Assembly (NCBI GenBank): GCA_937138475.1
Contig: CAKZPD010000030.1
Span: 49,735-113,734 of the forward strand
Reading direction: 5' to 3'
Length of the DNA: 64,000 bases
From: an uncultured Sulfitobacter sp.
Lineage (GTDB): Bacteria; Pseudomonadota; Alphaproteobacteria; Rhodobacterales; Rhodobacteraceae
Made by a program: the position numbers and the translations under genes. Each line of letters starts with the position of its first letter. Position 1 is the first letter of the stretch. Of the stretch, positions 7,773 through 15,838 are shown in pieces. The notes under the pieces were generated by a model. The model made no database searches and was not told the DNA's origin. It worked only from the letters and a program-made list of their open reading frames with translations.

Positions 7773-9131
7773 ATGAACCCCGAAACCGAAGTCTTTACGC
7801 CGCTTTGGCAATCCATTCAGACGCTGTTGCTGAGCAAAACCGGATTTTTGCAAGGGCTGCTGTCGCCGGGGTGGCGGCAGAATCAGATTCTGATCCTGTT
7901 GGGGCTGGCGCTTGTGGCCTGGGCGCTGCATGGGCTGTCGGGGCGGCGCCTTGAGGCCGCAGTGCGCGCCCGCGAAGGGTGGTCCAAGTGGCAGCTGCGC
8001 GCGGTGGTGCAGATCAAGCGCCGGCTGGGTCTGGTGTGGTTCGCGGCGCTGACGGCGCTGACCTATGCGGTGATGCAAAATATCACCTGGCCCTCGCGGT
8101 CTTATCTGATCGGGTTGGCGGCGCTGTTGGCGGCGGTGTGGGTCGGCGTCGCCTTTGCCACGCGCATGGTACACAATCGCACGCTGCGCCGCACGGTGAT
8201 GTGGGGGCTTTGGGTTTATGCCACGCTGTATATTCTGGGGGTCGATGACGAAGCGGCGGCGTTCTTGGACCGGATCGCCCTGGATGCCGGAACGTTTCAC
8301 TTTTCGGTTTTGACCTTGCTCAGCGCGCTGGTGGTCATTGGGGTATTGTTCACCCTGGCGCGCTTGATCAGCACCACAACTGCGGCACGGATCCGTATGA
8401 ACGACGATATCAGCCCGTCGATGCAGGTTTTGGCGGTCAAGGCGGTGCAGATCGGGCTGTATGGGTTTGCGTTTTTCATGGGGGTCAAGTCTGTCGGCAT
8501 TGATCTGACCGGGCTTGCGGTTCTGTCGGGGGCGATCGGTGTGGGCCTTGGCTTTGGTCTGCAAAAGGTCGTGTCCAACCTGGTGTCGGGTGTCATCATC
8601 TTGCTGGATAAATCCATCAAGCCGGGCGATGTGATTTCGCTGGGCGATACCTTTGGCTGGATCAATGCGCTGGGCGCGCGCTATGTGTCGGTGGTGACGC
8701 GCGACGGGCGTGAATATCTGATCCCGAACGAAGACCTGATCACCGGGCAGGTGGTCAACTGGTCCCATTCCAACGATTTTGTGCGGCTGGACATTTACTT
8801 TGGCACCGCCTACGGGTGCGATCCGCATCAGGTGCGCGCCCTTGCCATCGAGGCCGCCGCCACGGTGCCGCGCGTGCTGAGCCAACCCAAGCCGCCGGTC
8901 TGCCATATCGTCGGCTTTGGCGACAGCAGCGTGGATTACATTCTGCGGTTCTGGATTACCGACCCGACCGGCGGGCTGACCAACATTCGCGGCGATGTTT
9001 ATCTGGCGCTGTGGGACCAGTTCGCGGCCCATGACATTGCCATACCCTTTCCCCAGCGCGAGGTGCGCATATTGCCGGATTTGCCCGATCATCACGCTGC
9101 GAACCCGGCGCAAGATGAAGATGGCGCTTGA
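7773..9131 (+). CDS. MscS-family mechanosensitive ion channel
   Basis: The product has 452 residues from ATG 7773, eight bases after an AAGGAG site. Several transmembrane segments occupy the N-terminal half (for example ILILLGLALVAWALHGL, YLIGLAALLAAVWVGVAFA, LLSALVVIGVLFTLARLI). The MscS pore and beta domain follow: AVLSGAIGVGLGFGLQKVVSNLVSGVIILLDKSIKPGDVI, then WINALGARYVSVVTRDGREYLIPNEDLITGQVVNWS. These are strong family signatures. MscS channels in the inner membrane open on membrane tension and release solutes during osmotic downshock. The long N-terminal membrane part is more like the YnaI/YbiO type than minimal MscS. It faces away from leuC across a 240-base gap. It is not in an obvious operon with rsfS, whose frame begins about 115-170 bases later. 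Confidence 0.93.
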   Translation: MNPETEVFTPLWQSIQTLLLSKTGFLQGLLSPGWRQNQILILLGLALVAWALHGLSGRRLEAAVRAREGWSKWQLRAVVQIKRRLGLVWFAALTALTYAVMQNITWPSRSYLIGLAALLAAVWVGVAFATRMVHNRTLRRTVMWGLWVYATLYILGVDDEAAAFLDRIALDAGTFHFSVLTLLSALVVIGVLFTLARLISTTTAARIRMNDDISPSMQVLAVKAVQIGLYGFAFFMGVKSVGIDLTGLAVLSGAIGVGLGFGLQKVVSNLVSGVIILLDKSIKPGDVISLGDTFGWINALGARYVSVVTRDGREYLIPNEDLITGQVVNWSHSNDFVRLDIYFGTAYGCDPHQVRALAIEAAATVPRVLSQPKPPVCHIVGFGDSSVDYILRFWITDPTGGLTNIRGDVYLALWDQFAAHDIAIPFPQREVRILPDLPDHHAANPAQDEDGA

Positions 9132-9245
9132 ACCTTGGGGCGAACTGGCATTAAAGGCAGCGGATCATTGAAATCGCGCGATTTGATTGCTAGGCTTTGG
9201 GTATCCCCAGCGTCGGGGGTCAGACGACGCGCCTTAAGGAGGACG

Positions 9246-9302
9246 ATGTCCTGTCTATCCATTCTGATGCGGGTGCGCCCGCTAAGCCGGGTGCAACGCT
9301 GA
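9246..9302 (+). CDS. Possible 18-residue leader ORF overlapping rsfS
   Basis: ATG 9246 lies three bases after AAGGAGG (9236-9242), the best ribosome site in this stretch. It opens an 18-codon frame (MSCLSILMRVRPLSRVQR) that stops at TGA 9300-9302. The A of that stop is the A of the first in-frame ATG of rsfS, an arrangement typical of translational coupling. The same ribosome site is also eight bases before an in-frame CTG of rsfS (9251), so the leader ORF may be fortuitous. Confidence 0.35.
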   Translation: MSCLSILMRVRPLSRVQR

Positions 9303-9670
9303 TGGCCGCGACAACCGACATGACCAAGAGCAGACAGCTTTTGGAGACGATTATCACCGCATTGACCGAAGACAAAGCCGAGGACATCGTGCAGATCGAC
9401 CTGCAAGGCAAGACCGAGCTGGGCGATTTCATGGTGATCTGTTCCGGGCGCTCGACCCGGCAGGTGACGGCGATCGCTGAAAAGCTGGCGCAGACCGTAA
9501 AGGACCGGTTTGGCCGTGTGGCGCGGATCGAAGGCAAAGAGACCGGCGATTGGGTGCTGATCGACACAGGCGATGTGATCGTGCATGTGTTCCGCCCCGA
9601 AGTGCGCGAGTTTTATCAGCTTGAGAAAATGTGGCAGCCGCAGGGCGGTCCGGGCGCCGCAGCGCATTAA
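9302..9670 (+). CDS. rsfS: Ribosomal silencing factor RsfS
   Basis: RsfS (DUF143/Iojap family) binds ribosomal protein uL14 and blocks joining of the 30S and 50S subunits when nutrients are short. The conserved core is DKAEDIVQIDLQGKTELGDFMVICSGRSTRQV, then VARIEGKETGDWVLIDTGDVIVHVFRPEVREFYQLEKMW. The first in-frame ATG is 9302 (122 residues), but it has no ribosome site of its own. The nearest strong site, AAGGAGG at 9236-9242, serves either an overlapping 18-codon ORF or an in-frame CTG at 9251 (about 139 residues). The next ATG, 9320, would also preserve the core. rlmH follows 16 bases after the stop, the usual rsfS-rlmH pair. Confidence 0.93.
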   Translation: MAATTDMTKSRQLLETIITALTEDKAEDIVQIDLQGKTELGDFMVICSGRSTRQVTAIAEKLAQTVKDRFGRVARIEGKETGDWVLIDTGDVIVHVFRPEVREFYQLEKMWQPQGGPGAAAH

Positions 9671-9686
9671 TTAGGCAGCGGTTGCA

Positions 9687-10157
9687 ATGCGGGTGCATAT
9701 CTGTGCGGTCGGACGGTTGCGTGCGGGGCCGGAAAAATCGCTGATCGATGATTATCTGACCCGCTTTGATCGGAGTGGCCGGCAGTTGGGCCTTGGGCCT
9801 GCGCAGGTCATCGAGGTCGAAGACCGCAGGGGTGGCGGTATGGAGGCCCAGGCGCAGGCCCTGCGCAAGGCCATCCCACAGGGCGCGGTGTTGGGCGCTT
9901 TGGATGAGCGCGGCAAGGGCATCAGCTCGCCTGATTTTGCGGGGCTGATGGCTGGGTATCGCGATGCGGGGCGCTCAGACTTGGCGCTGATTATCGGCGG
10001 GGCTGATGGTATTTCCCCTGATTTGCGTAACGCGGTGGATTTTTCCGTGTCTTTCGGAAAAATGGTCTGGCCGCATATGCTGGTGCGGGTGATGCTGGCC
10101 GAACAGCTGTATCGCGCCGCGTCGATCCTGGCCGGAAGCCCCTATCATCGCGCGTGA
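9687..10157 (+). CDS. rlmH: 23S rRNA (pseudouridine1915-N3)-methyltransferase
   Basis: RlmH is a SPOUT-fold methyltransferase that methylates pseudouridine 1915 of 23S rRNA in the intact 70S ribosome, using S-adenosylmethionine. The 156-residue product has the family start MRVHICAVGRLRAGPEKSLIDDYLTRF. The knot motifs are LGALDERGKGISSPDFA near residues 70-86, LIIGGADGISPDLR near 104-117, and the tail MLAEQLYRAASILAGSPYHRA. All are canonical and the length is normal. It is the second gene of a likely rsfS-rlmH unit. Confidence 0.97.
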   Translation: MRVHICAVGRLRAGPEKSLIDDYLTRFDRSGRQLGLGPAQVIEVEDRRGGGMEAQAQALRKAIPQGAVLGALDERGKGISSPDFAGLMAGYRDAGRSDLALIIGGADGISPDLRNAVDFSVSFGKMVWPHMLVRVMLAEQLYRAASILAGSPYHRA

Positions 10158-10238
10158 TCCAAAGGACGCGCTGACGCGCGACACGATATTTTGTCTGGCG
10201 CTTGTGGCGGCCGGGGGCTGGCCGTAACGGGCGGGGTC

Positions 10239-10928
10239 TTAGGATGTCAGGATTTTGCGCGATTGCGAGGCAAATTCGCGCCGCCATATGATGACAAAGG
10301 TAAAGGCAGTGGCCGCCAGCAGGGGCAGCGGCCCGGCCAGCCACGCCACCGCTGTCAGGGCAAAATAGACCGAACGCAGCCCTTTGTTGAAACTGCGCGC
10401 GGCGCTGATGGTGATTTCGGCGGCCTGGCTGGCGCGGCGGTTCGCATTGGGATCATCGGGGTTGTTTGGAGTGGCCCCCAACAGCACCGCGCTGTAGCCG
10501 AACAGCCGATTTGACCAGGCAAATTTGAGGAAAGCGTTGGTCAGAAACAGGGCCAGCACCAGCAGCTTGGCCTCCCAGACCGTGGTGGGTTGCGGGTTGG
10601 CGGCCAGATCCTGCGCCACGCCGGCCAGCTGTTCTGCGTTGCCAATCAGCGCCAGCGTGCCGCCAATGGCGATCACCGCGGTCGATGCGAAAAAGGCGGT
10701 GCCTTGGCGCAGCCCGCCCAGGATCTGCGCATCGAAAATCCGCGGGTCTCGGGTGACCATCTGTTGCATCCATTCGCGCCGATACTGATCCATGATCCGC
10801 GACACGGACGGCCGGTGGGCCGGGGCGCGTTCCACCCACCAGCCAATCAACAGCCAAGCCGCAACCAGCGCCGTAACAGCAATGGCGTCAAGCGGTGAAA
10901 ACAGCACAAGGCGAGTCGTCATATCCAT
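10239..10928 (-). CDS. DUF599 family membrane protein
   Basis: The product has 229 residues with about four hydrophobic segments (FSPLDAIAVTALVAAWLLIGWWV near the N-terminus, then AFFASTAVIAIGGTLALIG, LLVLALFLTNAFLKFAW, and SVYFALTAVAWLAGPLPLLAATAFTFVIIW). Between the first two, the stretch MDQYRREWMQQMVTRDPRIFDAQILGGL is the typical soluble loop of DUF599 proteins. Their function is unknown. It is convergent with rlmH across 81 bases and divergent from glcD across 81 bases. The ribosome site at 10928 is weak; ATG 10922 is an alternative start. Confidence 0.85.
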   Translation of the reverse strand: MDMTTRLVLFSPLDAIAVTALVAAWLLIGWWVERAPAHRPSVSRIMDQYRREWMQQMVTRDPRIFDAQILGGLRQGTAFFASTAVIAIGGTLALIGNAEQLAGVAQDLAANPQPTTVWEAKLLVLALFLTNAFLKFAWSNRLFGYSAVLLGATPNNPDDPNANRRASQAAEITISAARSFNKGLRSVYFALTAVAWLAGPLPLLAATAFTFVIIWRREFASQSRKILTS

Positions 10929-11009
10929 GCGCGCAGCCTAGTCGTGGGCAAAGGAACTTGCCAGCATCATAAATTGGTCATAAGATTTTACCAAAAGAGG
11001 GGGTTCGCC

Positions 11010-12473
11010 ATGGAAATGCCTGCACCGGATCAATCTGTCATTGACCGCAAGGCGCGGATTGTTGCCCGCCTTGCCGAGGTTTTGCCCAAAGATGCGGTGA
11101 TCCATGAAGAGCACGAAACCCGCGCCTATGAATGTGATGCGCTGACGGCTTATCGTTGTCCGCCGCTGGCGGTGGTGTTGCCGGCAACCACCCAAGAGGT
11201 GGCGCATATCATGCGCATTTGCAACCACGAGGGGGTTCCGGTGGTGCCGCGCGGTTCGGGCACATCCCTGGCGGGGGGGGCTTTGCCGACCGCCGATTGC
11301 GTGATCCTTGGGGTGGCGCGGATGACGCAGGTGCTTGAGACCGACCTTGAGAACCGCACCATCCGGGTGCAGGCCGGGCGCACCAACCTGAGCGTAACCG
11401 GTGCCGTCGAGGCGCAGGGGTTTTTCTATGCCCCCGATCCGTCCAGCCAGCTGGCCTGTGCCATCGCCGGCAATATCGCGATGAATTCGGGCGGGGCGCA
11501 TTGCTTGAAATACGGTGTGACCACCAACAATCTGATGGGGGTGACGGTTGTCATGGCAAACGGCGAGGTGGTGAACCTTGGCGGTGCCCATCTGGACAGT
11601 GGCGGTCTGGATCTGTTGGGGCTGATCTGCGGATCCGAGGGCCAGCTTGGCATCGTGACCGAGGCGACCTTGCGCATTTTGGCCAAACCCGAGGGGGCGC
11701 GGCCGGTGCTGATCGGGTTTGATGACAATGAAACCGCCGGGCATTGCGTGTCTGATATCATCAAGGCCGGGGTTCTGCCGGTGGCGATTGAATTCATGGA
11801 CCGGCTGTGTATCGAAACAAGCGAAAATTTCGCCCAGGCCGGATACCCTATGTGCGAGGCGCTGTTGATTGTTGAGGTTGAAGGCTCGGACAGTGAGATC
11901 GACGCGCAGTTGGCGCTGATCATGGACATTGCGCGCCGCCACAACCCGGTTGAGCTGCGCGAAAGCCGGTCAGAGGCCGAAAGCACCAAGATCTGGCTTG
12001 GCCGCAAGGCCGCCTTTGGCGCGATCGGGCAGATCAGCGACTATATGTGTCTGGACGGGACCATCCCGGTGTCGTCCCTGCCGCTGGTGCTGCGCCGTAT
12101 CGGCGAGATGTCGCAGGATTACGGGCTGCGGGTGGGCAATGTGTTTCATGCCGGCGATGGCAATATGCACCCGCTGATCTTGTATGATGCGAACAAGCCA
12201 GGCGATCTGGAGCGTTGCGAAGCCTTTGGCGCCGATATCTTGCGGTTGTGCGTCGAGGTGGGCGGCTGCCTTACGGGCGAACACGGGGTTGGTATCGAAA
12301 AGCGCGATCTGATGGGGGTGCAATACGGCCCGCAAGATCTTGAGCGCCAGATGCAGATCAAGGATGTGTTTGACCCGGCCTGGCTGCTGAATGCGGCCAA
12401 GGTCTTTCCGCTGGCTGCGTCGGACGCGCGGCGGATGGCGCAGGGGCGGATGCAGCAGGGGGCGGGGCAATGA
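11010..12473 (+). CDS. glcD: Glycolate oxidase, FAD-binding subunit GlcD
   Basis: GlcD is the flavin subunit of the membrane-associated glycolate oxidase that turns glycolate into glyoxylate and passes electrons to GlcF and quinone. The start 11010 (MEMPAPDQSVIDRKARIVAR, 487 residues) follows an AGAGGGG site. FAD-binding (PCMH) motifs are VPRGSGTSLAGGALP, GNIAMNSGGAHCLKYGVTTNN and GLICGSEGQLGIVTEATL. The C-terminal cap includes GNVFHAGDGNMHPLILYD and GGCLTGEHGVGIEKRDLM. It overlaps glcE by four bases and belongs to a glcDEF operon. Glycolate is abundant near algae, so the operon fits a marine lifestyle (inference). Confidence 0.96.
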   Translation: MEMPAPDQSVIDRKARIVARLAEVLPKDAVIHEEHETRAYECDALTAYRCPPLAVVLPATTQEVAHIMRICNHEGVPVVPRGSGTSLAGGALPTADCVILGVARMTQVLETDLENRTIRVQAGRTNLSVTGAVEAQGFFYAPDPSSQLACAIAGNIAMNSGGAHCLKYGVTTNNLMGVTVVMANGEVVNLGGAHLDSGGLDLLGLICGSEGQLGIVTEATLRILAKPEGARPVLIGFDDNETAGHCVSDIIKAGVLPVAIEFMDRLCIETSENFAQAGYPMCEALLIVEVEGSDSEIDAQLALIMDIARRHNPVELRESRSEAESTKIWLGRKAAFGAIGQISDYMCLDGTIPVSSLPLVLRRIGEMSQDYGLRVGNVFHAGDGNMHPLILYDANKPGDLERCEAFGADILRLCVEVGGCLTGEHGVGIEKRDLMGVQYGPQDLERQMQIKDVFDPAWLLNAAKVFPLAASDARRMAQGRMQQGAGQ

Positions 12474-13582
12474 CGGATATGTCTGCAATCGCCCCCGGCT
12501 CTGAGGATGAACTGGCCGAGGTGGTGCGCAGCGCAACCGGGCCGCTTTGGATCAAGGGGGGCGGCACGCGCGGCGTGGTCAGCCCCGGCACCCCTGTCAC
12601 CACGCGCGGCCTAAGCGGCATCACCCTTTATGAGCCGGGCGCGCTGACGCTGGTGGCGGCCGCAGGCACCCCAATGGCCGAGATCGAGACAGCCCTGGCC
12701 GCCGAGGGGCAGCGCCTGCCGTTTGAGCCGATGGACCATCGGCGTTTGATGGGCACGGCCGGGGATCCGACCTTGGGCGGGGTCATGGCGGGCAACATCA
12801 GCGGCCCGCGCCGCATTCAATCCGGCGCGGCGCGCGATTTCGCGCTGGGCGTGCGGTTTGTTGACGGAACCGGGCAGGTGATCAAGAACGGCGGGCGGGT
12901 GATGAAGAATGTCACCGGCTATGATCTGGTCAAGCTGATGTGCGGGGCGCATGGCACCTTGGGGGTTTTGACCGAGGTCGCCCTGAAGGTCTTGCCGATC
13001 CCCGAGACAACGCAGACGCTGTTGCTGCACGGGTTGACGCCCAGGGCCGCTGTGCAGGCGATGGCCGCCGCCATGGGCACCCCCTATGAGGTCAGCGGCG
13101 CCGCCTTTTATGACGGGACGGTGATGTTGCGTTTGGAGGGGTTCGAGGCCTCGGTGCGGTATCGCCTTAAGAGGTTGCAAGCGGCCCTGGCCCGGTTTGG
13201 TGCGGACAGCACGCTGTGCGCGGGGGTGGATCAATGGCAGGCGGTGCGCGATGTCACGGCCTTTGCCGGTGCGGCGGGGGATGTCTGGCGGGTGTCATGC
13301 CGCCCCTCGGAGGGGCCAGAGCTGGCCGAACGTGCCGGGGCGCGGGCGGTGATCTTTGATTGGGCCGGCGGGCTTTTGTGGCTTTTGTGCGATGCGGGCG
13401 ATGATCTGCGCGCACGGCTTGGCCCCTATGACGGCCATGCAACGCGGCTGCGGTTCGATGGGGGGGCTGTGCCCCGCTTTCAGCCTCAGGCGCCGGCGAT
13501 TGACCGGTTAAGCGCCGGGCTGCGCCAGCGTTTTGACCCGCGCGGCATTTTGAACGCAGGCTTGATGGGGGGGCACGGCTGA
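12470..13582 (+). CDS. glcE: Glycolate oxidase subunit GlcE
   Basis: GlcE is the second FAD-binding-domain subunit of glycolate oxidase. The 370-residue product keeps the PCMH pattern in shorter form: LWIKGGGTRG, LTLVAAAGTPMAEIE, GTAGDPTLGGVMAGNISGPRR and CGAHGTLGVLTEVALKVLP. Its start ATG overlaps the glcD stop (ATGA), and its stop overlaps the glcF start (TGATG), so the three subunits are translated as a coupled set. Nothing unusual is visible. Confidence 0.94.
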   Translation: MTDMSAIAPGSEDELAEVVRSATGPLWIKGGGTRGVVSPGTPVTTRGLSGITLYEPGALTLVAAAGTPMAEIETALAAEGQRLPFEPMDHRRLMGTAGDPTLGGVMAGNISGPRRIQSGAARDFALGVRFVDGTGQVIKNGGRVMKNVTGYDLVKLMCGAHGTLGVLTEVALKVLPIPETTQTLLLHGLTPRAAVQAMAAAMGTPYEVSGAAFYDGTVMLRLEGFEASVRYRLKRLQAALARFGADSTLCAGVDQWQAVRDVTAFAGAAGDVWRVSCRPSEGPELAERAGARAVIFDWAGGLLWLLCDAGDDLRARLGPYDGHATRLRFDGGAVPRFQPQAPAIDRLSAGLRQRFDPRGILNAGLMGGHG

Positions 13583-14865
13583 TGCAGACCGTATTTACAC
13601 CGCAACAATTGGAAGACCCGGCAACCCGTCGCAGCAATCAGATCTTGCGGACCTGTATCCACTGTGGGTTTTGCACCGCGACATGTCCGACCTATCAGGT
13701 ATTGGGCGATGAATTAGACAGCCCGCGTGGCCGCATTTATCTGATCAAGGATATGTTGGAAAAGGCCCGAGAGCCGGATGAAAAGACTGTGAAACATGTG
13801 GACCGCTGTCTGAGCTGTCTGGCCTGCATGACCACCTGCCCATCGGGGGTGCATTACATGCACCTGATCGACCACGCCCGCAGCTATATCGAGGAACGCT
13901 ATCGGCGGCCGTTGATGGATCGGGCGCTGCGCTGGATGCTGGCGCAGGTCTTGCCCTATCCGATGCGGTTTCGGCTGGCGCTGCTGGCCGCCAAGATGGG
14001 GCGCCCGTTTGCGCGGCTGATGCCCGATGCGCGGTTGCGCGCAATGCTGACGATGGCGCCCAAGACCATTCCACCGGTCAGCCGCAACGACGACCCACAG
14101 GTGTTTCCGGCCCAGGGCGGCCGCAAGATGCGTGTGGCCTTGATGACCGGCTGTGCCCAGAAGGCGTTGAACACCGATATCAACGATGCCACGATCCGGT
14201 TGCTGCGCCGGTTGGGGTGCGAAGTGGTGATTGCCCGCGGCGCCGGCTGTTGCGGCGCCTTGACCCATCATATGGGGAAAGCCAGTCAAAGCCATGGATT
14301 TGCGGCCAATAATATCACCGCATGGCTGTCCGAACAGGCGCAGGGCGGGCTTGATGCGATTGTGATCAATACGTCGGGCTGTGGCACAACAGTCAAGGAT
14401 TATGGCCATATGTTCAGCGGCACGGATTTGGCCGGGCCGGCCCAGCAGGTTGCCGATATGGCTGTGGATATAACCGAGTTGCTGGCCCGTCTGGACCTGC
14501 CCGAAGGGCCGGCCAAGGGGCTGCGCGTGGCCTATCATGCGGCCTGTTCGCTGCAACATGGTCAGCAAATCAAAACCACGCCCAAGGATTTGCTGCGCCG
14601 TGCCGGATTTGAAATACTTGAGCCCAAGGATGCCCATCTTTGCTGTGGCTCGGCCGGAACCTATAACCTGATGCAGCCCGAGATATCGGCGCAGCTGCGT
14701 GCGCATAAGGTGCAAAACCTTCAGGCGCTGACGCCCGATGTTATCGCGGCGGGCAATATCGGGTGTATGATGCAGATCGGGCAGGGCGCCACGGCCCCCG
14801 TGGTGCATACCGTCGAGCTGCTGGATTGGGCGACAGGCGGCCCCAAGCCGCGCGCGATGGTCTAG
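13582..14865 (+). CDS. glcF: Glycolate oxidase iron-sulfur subunit GlcF
   Basis: GlcF carries electrons from the flavin subunits to the membrane quinone pool. The 427-residue product has two [4Fe-4S] ferredoxin motifs, C25/C28/C31/C35 (CIHCGFCTATCP) and C76/C79/C82/C86 (CLSCLACMTTCP). Two CCG-type domains follow, with GAGCCGALTHHMGK in the first and HLCCGSAGTYNLMQPE in the second. Length and motif order match GlcF. It ends the glcDEF set; a secreted protease gene starts 53 bases later on the same strand and may share the transcript. Confidence 0.96.
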   Translation: MQTVFTPQQLEDPATRRSNQILRTCIHCGFCTATCPTYQVLGDELDSPRGRIYLIKDMLEKAREPDEKTVKHVDRCLSCLACMTTCPSGVHYMHLIDHARSYIEERYRRPLMDRALRWMLAQVLPYPMRFRLALLAAKMGRPFARLMPDARLRAMLTMAPKTIPPVSRNDDPQVFPAQGGRKMRVALMTGCAQKALNTDINDATIRLLRRLGCEVVIARGAGCCGALTHHMGKASQSHGFAANNITAWLSEQAQGGLDAIVINTSGCGTTVKDYGHMFSGTDLAGPAQQVADMAVDITELLARLDLPEGPAKGLRVAYHAACSLQHGQQIKTTPKDLLRRAGFEILEPKDAHLCCGSAGTYNLMQPEISAQLRAHKVQNLQALTPDVIAAGNIGCMMQIGQGATAPVVHTVELLDWATGGPKPRAMV

Positions 14866-14918
14866 GCTGTTCGGCCCGGCCGGCTGTGCTAGACTGGGGT
14901 GTGAACACAGGAAACCCG

Positions 14919-15647
14919 ATGCGCCGAATTATTGCCCTTTGCGCGGCCTTTTGGCTGCTGGCGCCTGCGCTTGGGGCGCAGGAGCAGGCAGATCTGTGGC
15001 GCGGGGTCGGACGGCTGGATCTGCGCGGGCAGGGGTTTTGCACGGGGGCGTTGATTACGCCGCGCCTGGTTCTGACAGCGGCGCATTGCCTTTTTGACCA
15101 AAGCAGCCAAAGCCCAATTCCTGTTGCCCAGATCGAATTTGTGACCGGCTGGAAGGGCGGGCAGGCGCAAACCATCCGCCGGGTGACCCGCGCGGTGGTG
15201 CATCGGCGTTTTGTTTTTGCCGACCCGCCGCCGCCGCGCACCATGCGGTTTGATTTGGCGCTGCTTGAGTTGCGCCGCCCGGTTCTGGGCACCGCTGTTG
15301 CGGTGTATGAAACGGGTCCGCCGCCGCCTGCCGGGCGCCCGCTGACGGTTGCGGCCTTTCAAAGCGGTGTGCGCCATGGCCCGTTGATGCGCCAGATATG
15401 CACCGCGATTGGCCAGCAGGAGGGTGTGCTGATTTCAAATTGTGCGGTGGATTTTGGCGCCTCGGGGGCGCCGGTGTTTGACGTAAAGGATGGCCGGGCA
15501 CGTATCGTTTCGGTGGTGTCGGCCAAGGCGCAAATGGCGGGGGCCCCGGTCACGATGGGCAGTGCCCTTGGCGCAGCCCTGGCCGAGCTGCGCCAGGCGT
15601 TTGCGCAAAGCCGCGCGGGAAGCGGCGCCAAGTTTGTCCGCCCTTAG
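14919..15647 (+). CDS. Secreted trypsin-like serine protease
   Basis: The product has 242 residues from ATG 14919, after an AGGAAA site. A signal peptide ends near ALGA/QE (residue 20). The chymotrypsin-fold triad is visible as H56 in VLTAAHC, D112 in MRFDLALLEL and S182 in DFGASGAPVFD. The last motif differs from the usual GDSGGP: the residue before the serine position pair is A rather than D and the following G is A. Cysteines at 41, 57, 161 and 175 could form disulfides in the periplasm or outside. The substrate is unknown. A copy of the dispersed element follows 40 bases after the stop. Confidence 0.85.
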   Translation: MRRIIALCAAFWLLAPALGAQEQADLWRGVGRLDLRGQGFCTGALITPRLVLTAAHCLFDQSSQSPIPVAQIEFVTGWKGGQAQTIRRVTRAVVHRRFVFADPPPPRTMRFDLALLELRRPVLGTAVAVYETGPPPPAGRPLTVAAFQSGVRHGPLMRQICTAIGQQEGVLISNCAVDFGASGAPVFDVKDGRARIVSVVSAKAQMAGAPVTMGSALGAALAELRQAFAQSRAGSGAKFVRP

Positions 15648-15687
15648 AGAAAATCGCGGTGGGCAGCACCTGAGTGCGGGGGCAGGA

Positions 15688-15720
15688 GCCTCCGGCGGGG
15701 ATATTTGCAGAACAAAAGAA
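15688..15720 (-). repeat. Dispersed intergenic element, copy B
   Basis: Reading on the + strand this copy gives GCCTCCGGCGGGG, ATATTTGCAG, AACAAAAGAA, the reverse complement of copies A, C, E and F with one extra base in the middle. It lies between the protease and ribF. Confidence 0.85.
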
Positions 15721-15838
15721 GGGGGGATTGGCCGTTTGCGGCGCGCGGTGACGCGGGCGGGCGCGGCGGCGCCGGTTTTGATGTTTTTTGGGTATTGCTT
15801 GGCTTGCACGCGCGGGCGCGGGGGGCTAGGCAGGGCGT

